A stretch of 40,373 bases of DNA from Pseudomonas sp. TH10 (lineage in GTDB: Bacteria > Pseudomonadota > Gammaproteobacteria > Pseudomonadales > Pseudomonadaceae). The stretch lies in assembly GCF_016651255.1 (NCBI RefSeq), contig NZ_JAEKEG010000022.1:1-40373 (forward strand), given 5' to 3'. Within the stretch, counting starts at the first letter, position 1; each line of letters begins with the position of its first letter. The translations under genes were made by a program, and so were the position numbers. Positions 1-7,648 of the stretch are shown here, in pieces. Below the pieces are notes generated by a model, which was not told the DNA's origin, ran no database searches, and saw nothing but the letters and a program-made list of their open reading frames with translations.

Positions 1-357
1 ACCGGCGACATTCAGGCGCATATCGTCGCCCTGCAGCAAGGCGCACGCGAGGCTGTGGCCGCGATTGGCCAGGCTGGGCGCCAGGCCAATGAAGGATTGC
101 TGGTACTGCGTGACAGTGCGCGTTTGCAGCAGTCGGTGCAGGCCTCGGTTGAACAGGTGCATGCGGCCATCGGCCTGGCAACGCAGGCGGCGGCGCACCA
201 GGCGCAAGGCGCGCAGGCGGTGCGGGGACGGGTTGAAACGATTCATGCCCAAGCGGAGAAGGCCGCTCAGGCGGTGGTCGAGACCACCGCCAGCGGCAAG
301 GTGCTGGATGGTTTGGCGGCGCAGCTGAAGGCAAGCCTGGGGCAGTTCAGGGCTTAG
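1..357 (+). CDS. Methyl-accepting chemotaxis protein, C-terminal fragment
   Basis: The reading frame is open from the first base of the window to a TAG at 355-357, so the 5' part lies outside. The visible 118 residues are Ala/Gln/Val-rich with heptad-like spacing, as expected for the descending arm of the cytoplasmic coiled-coil hairpin of an MCP, and end in a short tail (VLDGLAAQLKASLGQFRA). Similar endings close many Pseudomonas chemoreceptors. The sensor domain and the CheA/CheW-contacting tip are not in the window, so the ligand cannot be inferred. No CheR-docking pentapeptide is seen at the end. The gene converges with the iron permease gene, with a REP pair between them. The family assignment is by composition and tail pattern only. 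Confidence 0.7.
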   Translation, partial: TGDIQAHIVALQQGAREAVAAIGQAGRQANEGLLVLRDSARLQQSVQASVEQVHAAIGLATQAAAHQAQGAQAVRGRVETIHAQAEKAAQAVVETTASGKVLDGLAAQLKASLGQFRA

Positions 358-380
358 ATTTTGTACTGGCAGGTCTGACG

Positions 381-478
381 CTATCGCGGGCAAGCCCGCT
401 CCCACAGTGACTTCTGTTGAGCACAGATTGTGTGTTCACCGAAGAACACTGTGGGAGCGAGCCTGCTCGCGAAAGCTA
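381..478. repeat. REP inverted-repeat pair
   Basis: Two inverted copies of a Pseudomonas REP-type unit face each other: TATCGCGGGCAAGCCCGCTC at the left and GGGAGCGAGCCTGCTCGCGA at the right. They sit between two convergent genes and could form a long hairpin in either transcript. No coding sequence is seen here. Confidence 0.8.
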
Positions 479-480
479 TA

Positions 481-2049
481 TCAGCGGCTCAAATACATCC
501 GAGTCGTAAGCAAATACACAGGCAATCCGGAAACCACAATCAACAACGCCGCATAAGGCGCCGCCGCCGCAAACTCGACATTCGCCGTATGTGCCCAGAC
601 CTCGGTCGCCAAGGTGTTCAGTCCGGTCGGGCTGAGCAGCAACGTCGCCGTCAATTCCTTCATCGCATCGAGAAACACCAGCGCAAACGCCGCGCCCAAT
701 GCCGGGAAGATGATCGGCAACGTCACCCGGCAAAACGCGCTGAAGGACGAAGCCCCCAGCGTACGCGCAGCCTCTTCCAATTGCGGCGCAGCCTTGTTCA
801 ATGCCGTACGAATCGGCGCCTGAGCCAACGGCAAAAACAGCAGCGCATAAGCGATCAGCAAGAGCCCGGAGGTCTGGTACAGCACGGGCACGTAATGCAG
901 CGCGAAATACACCAGCGTCAGCGCAATCACCAACCCCGGCAACGCATGCAGCAGGTACGGCAAGCGCTCCGCCCAGATCGCCAATTGGCCTTTGTAACGC
1001 ACCACCAGCAGCCCGACCGGCACCGCCAACACCAGACACAGCGCCGCGCCGCCCAGCGAAAGAGCAAGCGACGACAGCAGCGCCTCGCTGATCGCTGCTA
1101 CGGGAAAGGCCGCCGACGAACCTACCGCCAGCCAGTACGCCAGCATCCCCAAAGGAATGCCGCTGCCAATGATTGCCAGCATCAGGCAGTACAGCCTGTC
1201 CGACCGACAGCCCAAGGCCCCAGGCGAACCTGCGCAGCCTGTCGCGCCGCGCCCTGGCCGGTGCGCACATGTCGACCCTTGCCGCGCACTCGCAAGCTCG
1301 AGCCAGAGCAGTATCAGGCACAGCGCCAGCAGTACCGCCGAAAGCATTGCCGCGTTGGCGTTGCTGAATTCGAGCTCGAACTGCTGGTAGATCGCTGTGG
1401 TGAAGGTTTGCAGGCCGATGATCGACAGGGCGCCGAATTCCACCAGCATGTGCAGGGCAATCAGCAGCGAGCCGGCCAGCAACGACGGCCAAAGCAGGGG
1501 CAGGGTGACACGGAAGAACACGCCCCAGCGGTTCTGCCCAAGGGTGCGGGCAGATTCTTCAAGCGAGGGATCCAGGTTGCGCAGGGTTGCCGCGACCGGT
1601 AGAAAAATCAGCGGGTATTTCGATAGGCTCATCACCAGAATCGCACCGCCGAGGCCTTCGAACTGTGCGCTCAGCGAAACCCAGGTAAAGCTGCTGACAA
1701 AGGCTGGCACCGCGAACGGCAGGCACAGAATCACGCCCCACAAACGTCGCCCAGGCAGATTGCTGCGTTCCAGCAGCCAGGCCAGCGACAGGCCGATCAC
1801 GCCACAGGTGATGGTTACGCCGACCATCAACGCCAGGGTATTGCGCAGCAGGCCGAACACATACGGCCGCCAGAGCAAGTGCAGCGCTTCGGCCCAGCCG
1901 GCCTGCCAGGTTTTGAGGCCGACATACACCAGCGGTAGAAGGCTGAGCACAACCAGTAGCAAAACCGGCAGTAACAGCCAGATAGAAGGCCGCTTGCGAC
2001 GCGGCACATAACCCCCGCGCGAGGTGGGGGCGGATAACGATGCGCTCAT
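481..2049 (-). CDS. hitB: Ferric iron ABC transporter, fused permease (HitB/FbpB/SfuB type)
   Basis: This 522-residue inner-membrane protein has two homologous permease halves, each with several hydrophobic segments and an EAA loop (EESARTLGQNRW near residue 165, EEAARTLGASSF near 425). That is the architecture of FbpB/SfuB iron(III) permeases, in which the permease pair is one polypeptide. Its ATG overlaps the stop of the binding-protein gene (TGATG), so it is translationally coupled. No ATPase gene is adjacent, so the nucleotide-binding subunit must lie elsewhere; the P. aeruginosa hitAB pair is likewise a two-gene unit. Residues about 252-284, the linker between the halves, are oddly rich in Cys/Ser/Gly. 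Another reading frame over the same bases gives a basic linker (RVRGKGRHVRTGQGAARQA) of the kind expected in the family. A pair of compensating indels is therefore likely; the membrane parts are intact. Confidence 0.88.
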   Translation of the reverse strand: MSASLSAPTSRGGYVPRRKRPSIWLLLPVLLLVVLSLLPLVYVGLKTWQAGWAEALHLLWRPYVFGLLRNTLALMVGVTITCGVIGLSLAWLLERSNLPGRRLWGVILCLPFAVPAFVSSFTWVSLSAQFEGLGGAILVMSLSKYPLIFLPVAATLRNLDPSLEESARTLGQNRWGVFFRVTLPLLWPSLLAGSLLIALHMLVEFGALSIIGLQTFTTAIYQQFELEFSNANAAMLSAVLLALCLILLWLELASARQGSTCAHRPGRGATGCAGSPGALGCRSDRLYCLMLAIIGSGIPLGMLAYWLAVGSSAAFPVAAISEALLSSLALSLGGAALCLVLAVPVGLLVVRYKGQLAIWAERLPYLLHALPGLVIALTLVYFALHYVPVLYQTSGLLLIAYALLFLPLAQAPIRTALNKAAPQLEEAARTLGASSFSAFCRVTLPIIFPALGAAFALVFLDAMKELTATLLLSPTGLNTLATEVWAHTANVEFAAAAPYAALLIVVSGLPVYLLTTRMYLSR

Positions 2050-3059
2050 CAGTTCAAGCCAACGTCACGTTCCAGGTCCAGTGCTTCTTCGGCATTGCCG
2101 AGGTCGGCGGGGGTGACTTTCGGTGCTTCCAGCTCGCTGAACGGCTTGAGGCCGCGGTCCGATTGCATGCCTTTGTGGAGCGGGTACTCGGCGGTGGTTT
2201 GGGTGATCACGCGCTGGCCTTCTTCGCTCGCCATGTAGGCCAGCAACTGCTGGGCTTCCTTTGGATGTTTGCTGGATTTCAGCACGGCAGCGCTGGAAAC
2301 AGTGATCAAGCCGCCGACGTCGCCGCCGGTGAAGTAATGCAGTTTCGAATCCAGCTTGCCTTTCTCGCGCTGCAGGGCGAACCAGTAGTAGTTGTTCACC
2401 AGTACCGTGGCGACTTCGCCGTTTTCCACGGCTTTGAGGGCGACCATATTGTTGCTATAGGTCTTGCCGAACGCACGCAGGCCAGTCAGCCATTCTTCGG
2501 CAGCATCACGACCGTGCACCTTGATGATCGCAACGGCCTGTTCCTGGAACGCGCCGCTGGTCGGTACGAAACCGACTTTGCCTTGCCATTTCGGATCGGA
2601 GAATTCCAATACCGATTTCGGCAGGTCTTTTTCATCGACCAGTTTCGGGTTGTAAGCGACTACGCGAACCCGCGCCGTCACGCCGATCCAGGTGCCGTCC
2701 GCGGCAACATAGTCCTTGGGCAGCACGGCGAGGGTGGCCGCATCGGCAGGCGCGAGCACGCCCTGTTGCCCGAGTTTGTTCAGCGGAGGCGATTCTTCGG
2801 TATAGATCACGTCGGCAGGGGAGCGCTCGCCCTCTTCGACAACCTGGCTGGCCAGCTGGTTGCTGCTGCCCTTGCGCACATTGACGTGAATGCCAGTCTT
2901 GGCTTCGAAGGCTTTGGCGATCGCGTCGCCGACTTCCTTGTGCTGGCCGTTATAGAGAGTCAGGGAAACTGCATCGGCAGCCTGGGTGAGGGGAGTGGCG
3001 AGCGCCAGGCCGAGGAGGGTGAAGGTCAGGCCTCGGCGCAGGGTATTTCGAAACGTCAT
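2049..3059 (-). CDS. hitA: Periplasmic Fe(3+)-binding protein of ABC importer (HitA/FbpA type)
   Basis: The 336-residue protein begins with a Sec signal peptide (basic start, hydrophobic core, cleavage near TQA-AD, about residue 27). The ferric ligand set of the FbpA/transferrin-like binding proteins is visible: His40 in YNGQH, a Glu at 88/89 in YTEES, and the adjacent tyrosines Y224-Y225 in NNYYW. It should capture ferric iron in the periplasm and pass it to the permease encoded immediately downstream. The start is supported by GAGGAA at a normal distance. A candidate Fur box lies 38 bases upstream of the start codon, consistent with repression by iron. The family includes thiosulfate and other anion binders, but the Tyr-Tyr pair argues for iron. 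Confidence 0.9.
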   Translation of the reverse strand: MTFRNTLRRGLTFTLLGLALATPLTQAADAVSLTLYNGQHKEVGDAIAKAFEAKTGIHVNVRKGSSNQLASQVVEEGERSPADVIYTEESPPLNKLGQQGVLAPADAATLAVLPKDYVAADGTWIGVTARVRVVAYNPKLVDEKDLPKSVLEFSDPKWQGKVGFVPTSGAFQEQAVAIIKVHGRDAAEEWLTGLRAFGKTYSNNMVALKAVENGEVATVLVNNYYWFALQREKGKLDSKLHYFTGGDVGGLITVSSAAVLKSSKHPKEAQQLLAYMASEEGQRVITQTTAEYPLHKGMQSDRGLKPFSELEAPKVTPADLGNAEEALDLERDVGLN

Positions 3060-3096
3060 TCGCAGGGTTCCTCACTGTCGCATTGCAAAAACTTGC

Positions 3097-3115
3097 AACA
3101 ATGATAAACGATATT
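3097..3115. promoter_or_regulatory. Candidate Fur box upstream of hitA
   Basis: AACAATGATAAACGATATT matches 13 of 19 positions of the classical Fur consensus GATAATGATAATCATTATC, and it lies inside an imperfect palindrome with AACAAT/ATTGTT arms (3097-3102 and 3113-3118). Its place just upstream of an iron importer gene fits Fur control. This rests on the match by eye and the context. Confidence 0.6.
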
Positions 3116-3182
3116 GTTTCTCAAGTGCGCCTTGCGGGGTGGGAATGCCTGTGCTGGAAAAGGGCGGGATGCACCAGCCCGC

Positions 3183-3279
3183 CGTAGGAGCTGCCGAAAG
3201 CTGCGATCTTTTGATCTTCAGCGCCGTCAGATCAGTCAACAAGCAAGATCAAGAGATCGCAGCCTTCGGCAGCTCCTAC
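3183..3279. repeat. Inverted-repeat pair, GTAGGAGCTGCCGAA family
   Basis: Left arm GTAGGAGCTGCCGAAAGCTG continues into CGATCTTTTGATCTT; the right arm is its near-perfect reverse complement ending CTCCTAC. The same element recurs at 7363-7451 and 20719-20814. It lies between hitA and the tRNA genes, outside coding sequence. Confidence 0.8.
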
Positions 3280-3313
3280 AGGGGGGTTGTGTTTTTTCGG
3301 AAGCCAGAAACGC

Positions 3314-3337
3314 AAAAACCCGCTTTCGCGGGTTTTT
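3314..3337 (-). terminator. Rho-independent terminator of the downstream tRNA-Leu copy
   Basis: A perfect CCCGC/GCGGG stem with a tetraloop is flanked by A and T runs, so it can work on the minus strand after the tRNA gene at 3371-3457. An equivalent hairpin at 3576-3599 follows the other tRNA copy. Confidence 0.8.
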
Positions 3338-3370
3338 GTGAAATCCAAGGTCGTAACCTTGAATTTGAAT

Positions 3371-3457
3371 TGGTGCCCAGAAGAAGACTCGAACTTCCAC
3401 GACCGTAAGGTCACCAGCACCTGAAGCTGGCGTGTCTACCAATTTCACCATCTGGGC
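3371..3457 (-). tRNA. tRNA-Leu (anticodon CAG), copy 1
   Basis: The reverse strand folds as an 87-nt type II tRNA: acceptor GCCCAGA pairs with TCTGGGC, followed by encoded ACCA. The anticodon stem CCAGC/GCTGG encloses TTCAGGT, giving anticodon CAG. A long variable arm and a GTTCGAGTC T-loop are present. The gene is identical to the copy at 3639-3725. It reads CUG, the dominant leucine codon in this GC-rich genome. Confidence 0.96.
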
Positions 3458-3492
3458 AATCATCGCTAGCGTTGCCGCTGTTGATGTGGCGC

Positions 3493-3521
3493 ACTATACG
3501 GAGCGCTTTTTGATCTGTAAA
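3493..3521 (-). promoter_or_regulatory. Sigma-70 promoter of tRNA-Leu copy 1
   Basis: On the minus strand, -35 TTTACA (3516-3521) and -10 TATAGT (3493-3498) are separated by 17 bases, followed by GCGC-rich sequence. The arrangement is repeated upstream of copy 2, which supports function. Confidence 0.75.
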
Positions 3522-3575
3522 CCCCTGATTTAATTTTAATAAATCAGTTTTAACAAAAGCGTTCCTTAGAATGCA

Positions 3576-3599
3576 AAAAACCCGCTTTCGCGGGTTTTT
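3576..3599 (-). terminator. Rho-independent terminator of tRNA-Leu copy 2
   Basis: The hairpin is the same as at 3314-3337 (CCCGC/GCGGG stem, A and T runs on either side). It lies 39 bases beyond the 3' end of the tRNA at 3639-3725, between the two tRNA copies, so the genes are probably separate transcription units. Confidence 0.8.
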
Positions 3600-3638
3600 G
3601 TATGAGTCTTGAAACTGATCTAGTCTCAAACTCGAAAT

Positions 3639-3725
3639 TGGTGCCCAGAAGAAGACTCGAACTTCCACGACCGTAAGGTCACCAGCACCTGAAGCTGGCG
3701 TGTCTACCAATTTCACCATCTGGGC
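3639..3725 (-). tRNA. tRNA-Leu (anticodon CAG), copy 2
   Basis: The sequence is identical over all 87 nt to the copy at 3371-3457, with acceptor stem, CAG anticodon, long variable arm and encoded CCA. The promoter-like flank and terminator are also duplicated, which indicates a tandem duplication of a whole transcription unit of about 270 bp. Confidence 0.96.
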
Positions 3726-3761
3726 AGCATCGGCAACGCTTGTGCGTCGTCGATGGCGCGC

Positions 3762-3790
3762 ACTATACGGAGCGTGTTTTTAACTGTAAA
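3762..3790 (-). promoter_or_regulatory. Sigma-70 promoter of tRNA-Leu copy 2
   Basis: On the minus strand, -35 TTTACA (3785-3790) and -10 TATAGT (3762-3767) are separated by 17 bases. The block around the -10 (GCACTATACGGAGCG on the plus strand) is shared exactly with the copy 1 promoter. Confidence 0.75.
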
Positions 3791-3949
3791 CCCCTGGCAT
3801 CAAAAAACCTGCAAAATGTTACCAGTGGCATTTAAATCGGCGTTGAGGTGTCGATAAAGGGCTTTGGACAGGCTCTCGCAGCCTGAAATTTCCCGTTTCA
3901 TTACGCCTATGCCAAACTAACCGCATATAGACAAGGTGAAAACTCTCTA

Positions 3950-6589
3950 ATGGCCGATTGGCAGTCCCTCGATCCCGAGGCCGCTCGTGAAGCGGAAAAA
4001 TATGAAAACCCTATTCCTAGCCGCGAACTGATCCTGGCGCATCTCGCCGATCGGGGTTCGCCCGCTGCCCGCGAGCAACTGGTTGAAGAGTTTGGTCTGA
4101 CCACAGAAGACCAGATCGAAGCCCTGCGCCGCCGCCTGCGCGCCATGGAGCGCGACGCACAACTGATCTACACCCGCCGTGGCACGTACGCGCCGGTAGA
4201 CAAGCTCGACCTGATCCTCGGCCGCATCAGCGGTCACCGTGACGGTTTCGGCTTCCTGGTGCCGGACGACGGCAGCGACGACCTGTTCATGAGCCCGGCG
4301 CAAATGCGTCTGGTGTTCGATGGCGACCGTGCATTGGCGCGTGTTTCCGGCCTCGACCGTCGTGGTCGTCGCGAGGGCGTGATCGTTGAAGTGGTCTCGC
4401 GTGCTCACGAAACCATCGTGGGTCGCTACTTTGAAGAAGGCGGCATTGGCTTTGTCGTTGCGGACAATCCGAAGATCCAGCAAGAAGTGCTGGTCACTCC
4501 GGGCCGCAACGCCAACGCGCAGATCGGTCAGTTCGTCGAGGTGAAAATCACCCATTGGCCGACACCGCGCTTCCAGCCGCAAGGCGATGTGGTCGAAGTG
4601 GTCGGCAACTACATGGCGCCGGGCATGGAAATCGATGTCGCCCTGCGTACCTACGACATTCCGCACGTCTGGCCTGAAGCGGTTCTGAAAGAAGCCGCCA
4701 AGCTCAAGCCGGAAGTCGAAGAAAAAGACAAAGAGAAGCGCGTCGACCTGCGCCATTTGCCGTTCGTCACCATCGACGGCGAAGATGCCCGCGACTTCGA
4801 CGATGCGGTTTACTGCGAAGCCAAACCGGGCAAGCTGCGCCTGTTCTCCGGTGGCTGGAAGTTGTACGTGGCGATTGCCGACGTTTCCAGCTACGTGAAA
4901 ATCGGTTCGGCGCTGGACAACGAAGCCCAGGTGCGCGGCAACTCGGTGTACTTCCCTGAGCGCGTGGTGCCGATGCTGCCTGAGCAGCTGTCCAACGGCC
5001 TGTGCTCGCTGAACCCGCACGTCGATCGTCTGGCCATGGTTTGCGAGATGACCATCTCCAAGTCCGGCGAAATGACCGACTACTGCTTCTATGAAGCGGT
5101 GATTCACTCCCACGCTCGTCTGACGTACAACAAAGTCAGCGCGATGCTGGAAACGCCGAAAATCACCGAGGCGCGTCAGCTTCGCGGTGAGTACAACGAC
5201 GTTCTGCCGCACCTCAAACAGCTGTATGCGCTGTACAAGGTTCTGCTGGCGGCCCGTCACGTACGTGGCGCGATCGATTTCGAAACGCAGGAAACCCGAA
5301 TCATCTTCGGTACCGAGCGCAAGATTGCCGAAATCCGTCCGACCACCCGAAACGACGCGCACAAGCTGATCGAGGAATGCATGCTGGCGGCCAACGTGGC
5401 CACCGCTGAATTCCTCAAGAAGCACGAAATCCCTGCGCTGTACCGCGTCCACGACGGTCCTCCGCCGGAGCGTCTGGAAAAACTGCGCGCCTTCCTCGGC
5501 GAGCTCGGTCTGTCCCTGCACAAAGGCAAGGACGGCCCGTCGCCGAAGGACTATCAGGCACTGCTGGCAAGCATCAAGGACCGTCCGGATTTCCATCTGA
5601 TCCAGACCGTGATGCTGCGTTCGCTGAGTCAGGCGGTGTACAGCGCGGACAATCAGGGCCACTTTGGCCTGAATTACGAAGCCTATACCCACTTCACCTC
5701 GCCGATCCGTCGTTACCCGGATTTGCTCACGCACCGCGCAATCCGCAGCGTGATCCATTCGAAACAGGACACCCCGCACGTTCGCCGTGCCGGTGCGATG
5801 ACCATTCCGAAAGCGCGCATTTATCCGTACGACGAAGCGGCGCTGGAGCAACTCGGCGAGCAATGCTCGATGAGCGAACGGCGTGCCGACGAAGCGACCC
5901 GCGACGTAGTGAACTGGCTCAAGTGCGAGTTCATGAAGGATCGCGTGGGCGAGTCGTTCCCGGGCGTGATCACCGCCGTGACCGGTTTTGGTCTGTTCGT
6001 CGAACTGACCGACATCTATGTCGAAGGTCTGGTGCACGTCACCGCGTTGCCGGGCGATTACTACCACTTCGATCCTGTGCATCACCGTCTGGCGGGCGAG
6101 CGCACCGGTCGCAGCTTCCGTCTCGGCGACACCGTTGAAGTGCGCGTGATGCGCGTTGACCTCGACGAACGCAAGATCGATTTCGAGATGGCCGAAAAAA
6201 CCATCAGCGCGCCGATCGGTCGCAAAAAGCGTGGTGCTGAAACCGAGCCAGCCAGCAAGTCCACGGCTAAAACCGTTGCCGAGCCGGCTCCAGCGAAAAC
6301 AGCGGGTCGCCGTCCCGCCAAAGAAAAGGCTGCCGAAGCCTATCGCCCTAGCGATGCCGTGGCGAAAAACGCCGAGCTGCGCAAAAGCCGTGAAATGAAG
6401 AAAGCCCTGCTTTCCGATGCCAAAAACGGTGGTAAAGCGGCGTCCGGGGGAAAGACCGGACGGTCGGCGCCTGAAAAGGCCTCCGGCAGCAAGCCAGCGA
6501 AACCGAGCAAACACCGTAAAGGCCCGCCAAAAGCGGGTTCTGCTCCAGCCAAAAGTGGCGGGGCACGTAAACCGAAGGCGAAGTCATGA
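3950..6589 (+). CDS. rnr: Ribonuclease R (3'-5' exoribonuclease)
   Basis: The 879-residue cytoplasmic enzyme degrades structured RNA, including rRNA and tRNA quality-control substrates. Domain order is an N-terminal winged-helix region (about 20-85), two cold-shock/OB domains, the RNB catalytic domain, an S1 domain (about 664-750, GVITAVTGFGLFVEL), and a Lys/Ala-rich disordered tail (about 760-879). The metal-binding aspartate cluster is DGEDARDFDD at residues 276-285. The start ATG follows AAGGTG at a slightly long spacing and gives the usual RNase R N-terminus (MADWQSLDPEAAREAEKYEN). rlmB overlaps the stop by ATGA, as in other gamma-proteobacteria, linking RNA decay to rRNA modification. 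The basic tail is of the type that contacts RNA and ribosomes. Confidence 0.97.
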   Translation: MADWQSLDPEAAREAEKYENPIPSRELILAHLADRGSPAAREQLVEEFGLTTEDQIEALRRRLRAMERDAQLIYTRRGTYAPVDKLDLILGRISGHRDGFGFLVPDDGSDDLFMSPAQMRLVFDGDRALARVSGLDRRGRREGVIVEVVSRAHETIVGRYFEEGGIGFVVADNPKIQQEVLVTPGRNANAQIGQFVEVKITHWPTPRFQPQGDVVEVVGNYMAPGMEIDVALRTYDIPHVWPEAVLKEAAKLKPEVEEKDKEKRVDLRHLPFVTIDGEDARDFDDAVYCEAKPGKLRLFSGGWKLYVAIADVSSYVKIGSALDNEAQVRGNSVYFPERVVPMLPEQLSNGLCSLNPHVDRLAMVCEMTISKSGEMTDYCFYEAVIHSHARLTYNKVSAMLETPKITEARQLRGEYNDVLPHLKQLYALYKVLLAARHVRGAIDFETQETRIIFGTERKIAEIRPTTRNDAHKLIEECMLAANVATAEFLKKHEIPALYRVHDGPPPERLEKLRAFLGELGLSLHKGKDGPSPKDYQALLASIKDRPDFHLIQTVMLRSLSQAVYSADNQGHFGLNYEAYTHFTSPIRRYPDLLTHRAIRSVIHSKQDTPHVRRAGAMTIPKARIYPYDEAALEQLGEQCSMSERRADEATRDVVNWLKCEFMKDRVGESFPGVITAVTGFGLFVELTDIYVEGLVHVTALPGDYYHFDPVHHRLAGERTGRSFRLGDTVEVRVMRVDLDERKIDFEMAEKTISAPIGRKKRGAETEPASKSTAKTVAEPAPAKTAGRRPAKEKAAEAYRPSDAVAKNAELRKSREMKKALLSDAKNGGKAASGGKTGRSAPEKASGSKPAKPSKHRKGPPKAGSAPAKSGGARKPKAKS

Positions 6590-7347
6590 GTCAGTTGGAA
6601 AAAATCTACGGCGTTCACGCGGTAGAAGCGTTGCTGCGTCACCACCCGAAACGCGTCAAGCAGATCTGGCTGGCGGAAAGCCGCAACGATCCGCGCGTGC
6701 AGACGCTGGTTGAGCTGGCCAACGAAAATCGCGTCCAGGTCGGTCAGGCCGAGCGCCGCGAAATGGACGCCTGGGTTGAAGGCGTCCATCAGGGTGTGGT
6801 CGCGGAAGTAAGCCCGAGCCAGGTCTGGGGCGAAGCAATGCTCGACGAGTTGCTCGACCGCACCGACGGCGCGCCATTGCTGCTGGTGCTCGACGGCGTG
6901 ACCGATCCGCATAACCTCGGCGCCTGCCTGCGTTCGGCCGATGCTGCTGGTGCGCTGGCGGTGATCGTGCCGAAGGACAAGTCAGCCACCTTGACCCCGA
7001 CAGTGCGCAAGGTCGCCTGTGGCGCGGCGGAAGTGATTCCGTTGGTTGCAGTGACCAACCTCGCGCGCACCCTGGAAAAACTTCAGCAACGCGGTCTGTG
7101 GGTTGTCGGCACAGCGGGCGAAGCTGAAGTCAGCATTTACGACCAGGATCTGACGGGCCCGACCATTCTGATCATGGGGGCCGAAGGCAAGGGCATGCGT
7201 CGCCTGACCCGCGAACACTGCGACTATCTGGTGAAACTGCCGATGGCCGGCAGCGTCAGCAGCCTCAATGTGTCGGTTGCCACGGGCGTCTGCCTGTTCG
7301 AAGCCCAGCGCCAGCGTAGCGTCAAGGCGGCCACCAAAAAGTCCTGA
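6586..7347 (+). CDS. rlmB: 23S rRNA (guanosine-2'-O)-methyltransferase RlmB
   Basis: This 253-residue SPOUT-class (TrmH family) enzyme methylates the ribose of G2251 in the peptidyltransferase-centre P loop of 23S rRNA, using SAM. An N-terminal substrate-binding domain (about 1-75) is followed by the knotted catalytic domain. SpoU motifs are clear: NLGACLRSADAAG with its conserved Asn/Arg, IMGAEGKGMRRLT, and LPMAGSVSSLNVSVATG. It overlaps rnr by four bases (ATGA), so translation is coupled. An inverted-repeat pair follows the gene and probably marks the transcript end. Confidence 0.95.
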   Translation: MSQLEKIYGVHAVEALLRHHPKRVKQIWLAESRNDPRVQTLVELANENRVQVGQAERREMDAWVEGVHQGVVAEVSPSQVWGEAMLDELLDRTDGAPLLLVLDGVTDPHNLGACLRSADAAGALAVIVPKDKSATLTPTVRKVACGAAEVIPLVAVTNLARTLEKLQQRGLWVVGTAGEAEVSIYDQDLTGPTILIMGAEGKGMRRLTREHCDYLVKLPMAGSVSSLNVSVATGVCLFEAQRQRSVKAATKKS

Positions 7348-7362
7348 CACTCCGCAGGCCCC

Positions 7363-7451
7363 GTAGGAGCTGCCGAAGGCTGCGATCTTCTGATCTTGCT
7401 TTAAAAACAAAATCAAAAGATCGCAGCCTCGCTTCACTCGGCAGCTCCTAC
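7363..7451. repeat. Inverted-repeat pair, GTAGGAGCTGCCGAA family
   Basis: Left arm GTAGGAGCTGCCGAAGGCTG leads into CGATCTTCTGATCTT; the right arm is its reverse complement with an 8-base insertion (CTCGCTTCACTCGGCAGCTC). It sits between rlmB and the rpsF promoter and is the second of three such elements in the window. Confidence 0.8.
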
Positions 7452-7501
7452 AGATGTTCGGAACGGCGTCCGGGTGATTGTTCAAATAATCACCAATTGC
7501 C

Positions 7502-7530
7502 TTGCACCTCTTCAGTCCCTTCTCTACAAT
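7502..7530 (+). promoter_or_regulatory. Sigma-70 promoter of the rpsF operon
   Basis: TTGCAC (7502-7507) and TACAAT (7525-7530) are separated by exactly 17 bases. Transcription would start near 7537, leaving a leader of about 110 nt before rpsF. Confidence 0.65.
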
Positions 7531-7537
7531 TGCGCCC

Positions 7538-7579
7538 CTTGCTGTGACGGCAGGCACGCATGTGCCCCGCGCCAGCAAG
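7538..7579 (+). promoter_or_regulatory. Candidate S6:S18-binding leader RNA upstream of rpsF
   Basis: The leader can fold into a stem CTTGCT/AGCAAG (7538-7543 with 7574-7579), an inner GGC/GCC helix (7549-7551 with 7571-7573), and a terminal hairpin GGCAC-GCAT-GTGCC (7553-7566). The bulge between the last two helices contains CCG (7567-7570 reads CCGC). A bulged CCG next to a hairpin is the hallmark of the known bacterial leader by which the S6:S18 protein complex represses its own mRNA, and both S6 and S18 genes follow. The assignment is by hand folding and position. Confidence 0.55.
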
Positions 7580-7648
7580 TCCATAAGTGTCATTCACTCC
7601 TTGTCTGACCGTTTTTGAGCGGCAGGCTACAACCCGTAAGGAGCATTC

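Noticed and set aside
430..1602. Plus-strand open frame of 390 codons opposite the iron permease
   Set aside because: It is Gln/Arg-rich antisense shadow of hitB with no RBS and starts in a REP element.
3183..3279. Repeated arms considered as a CRISPR array
   Set aside because: The units are single inverted pairs at scattered loci, not regular direct repeats with unique spacers, and no cas genes are seen.
3947..6514. Long open frame on the minus strand opposite rnr, and similar long antisense frames opposite the YgiQ, DUF2126 and ATP-grasp genes
   Set aside because: They mirror the codon positions of real genes in GC-rich DNA, have no family resemblance and low-complexity His/Arg/Val composition.
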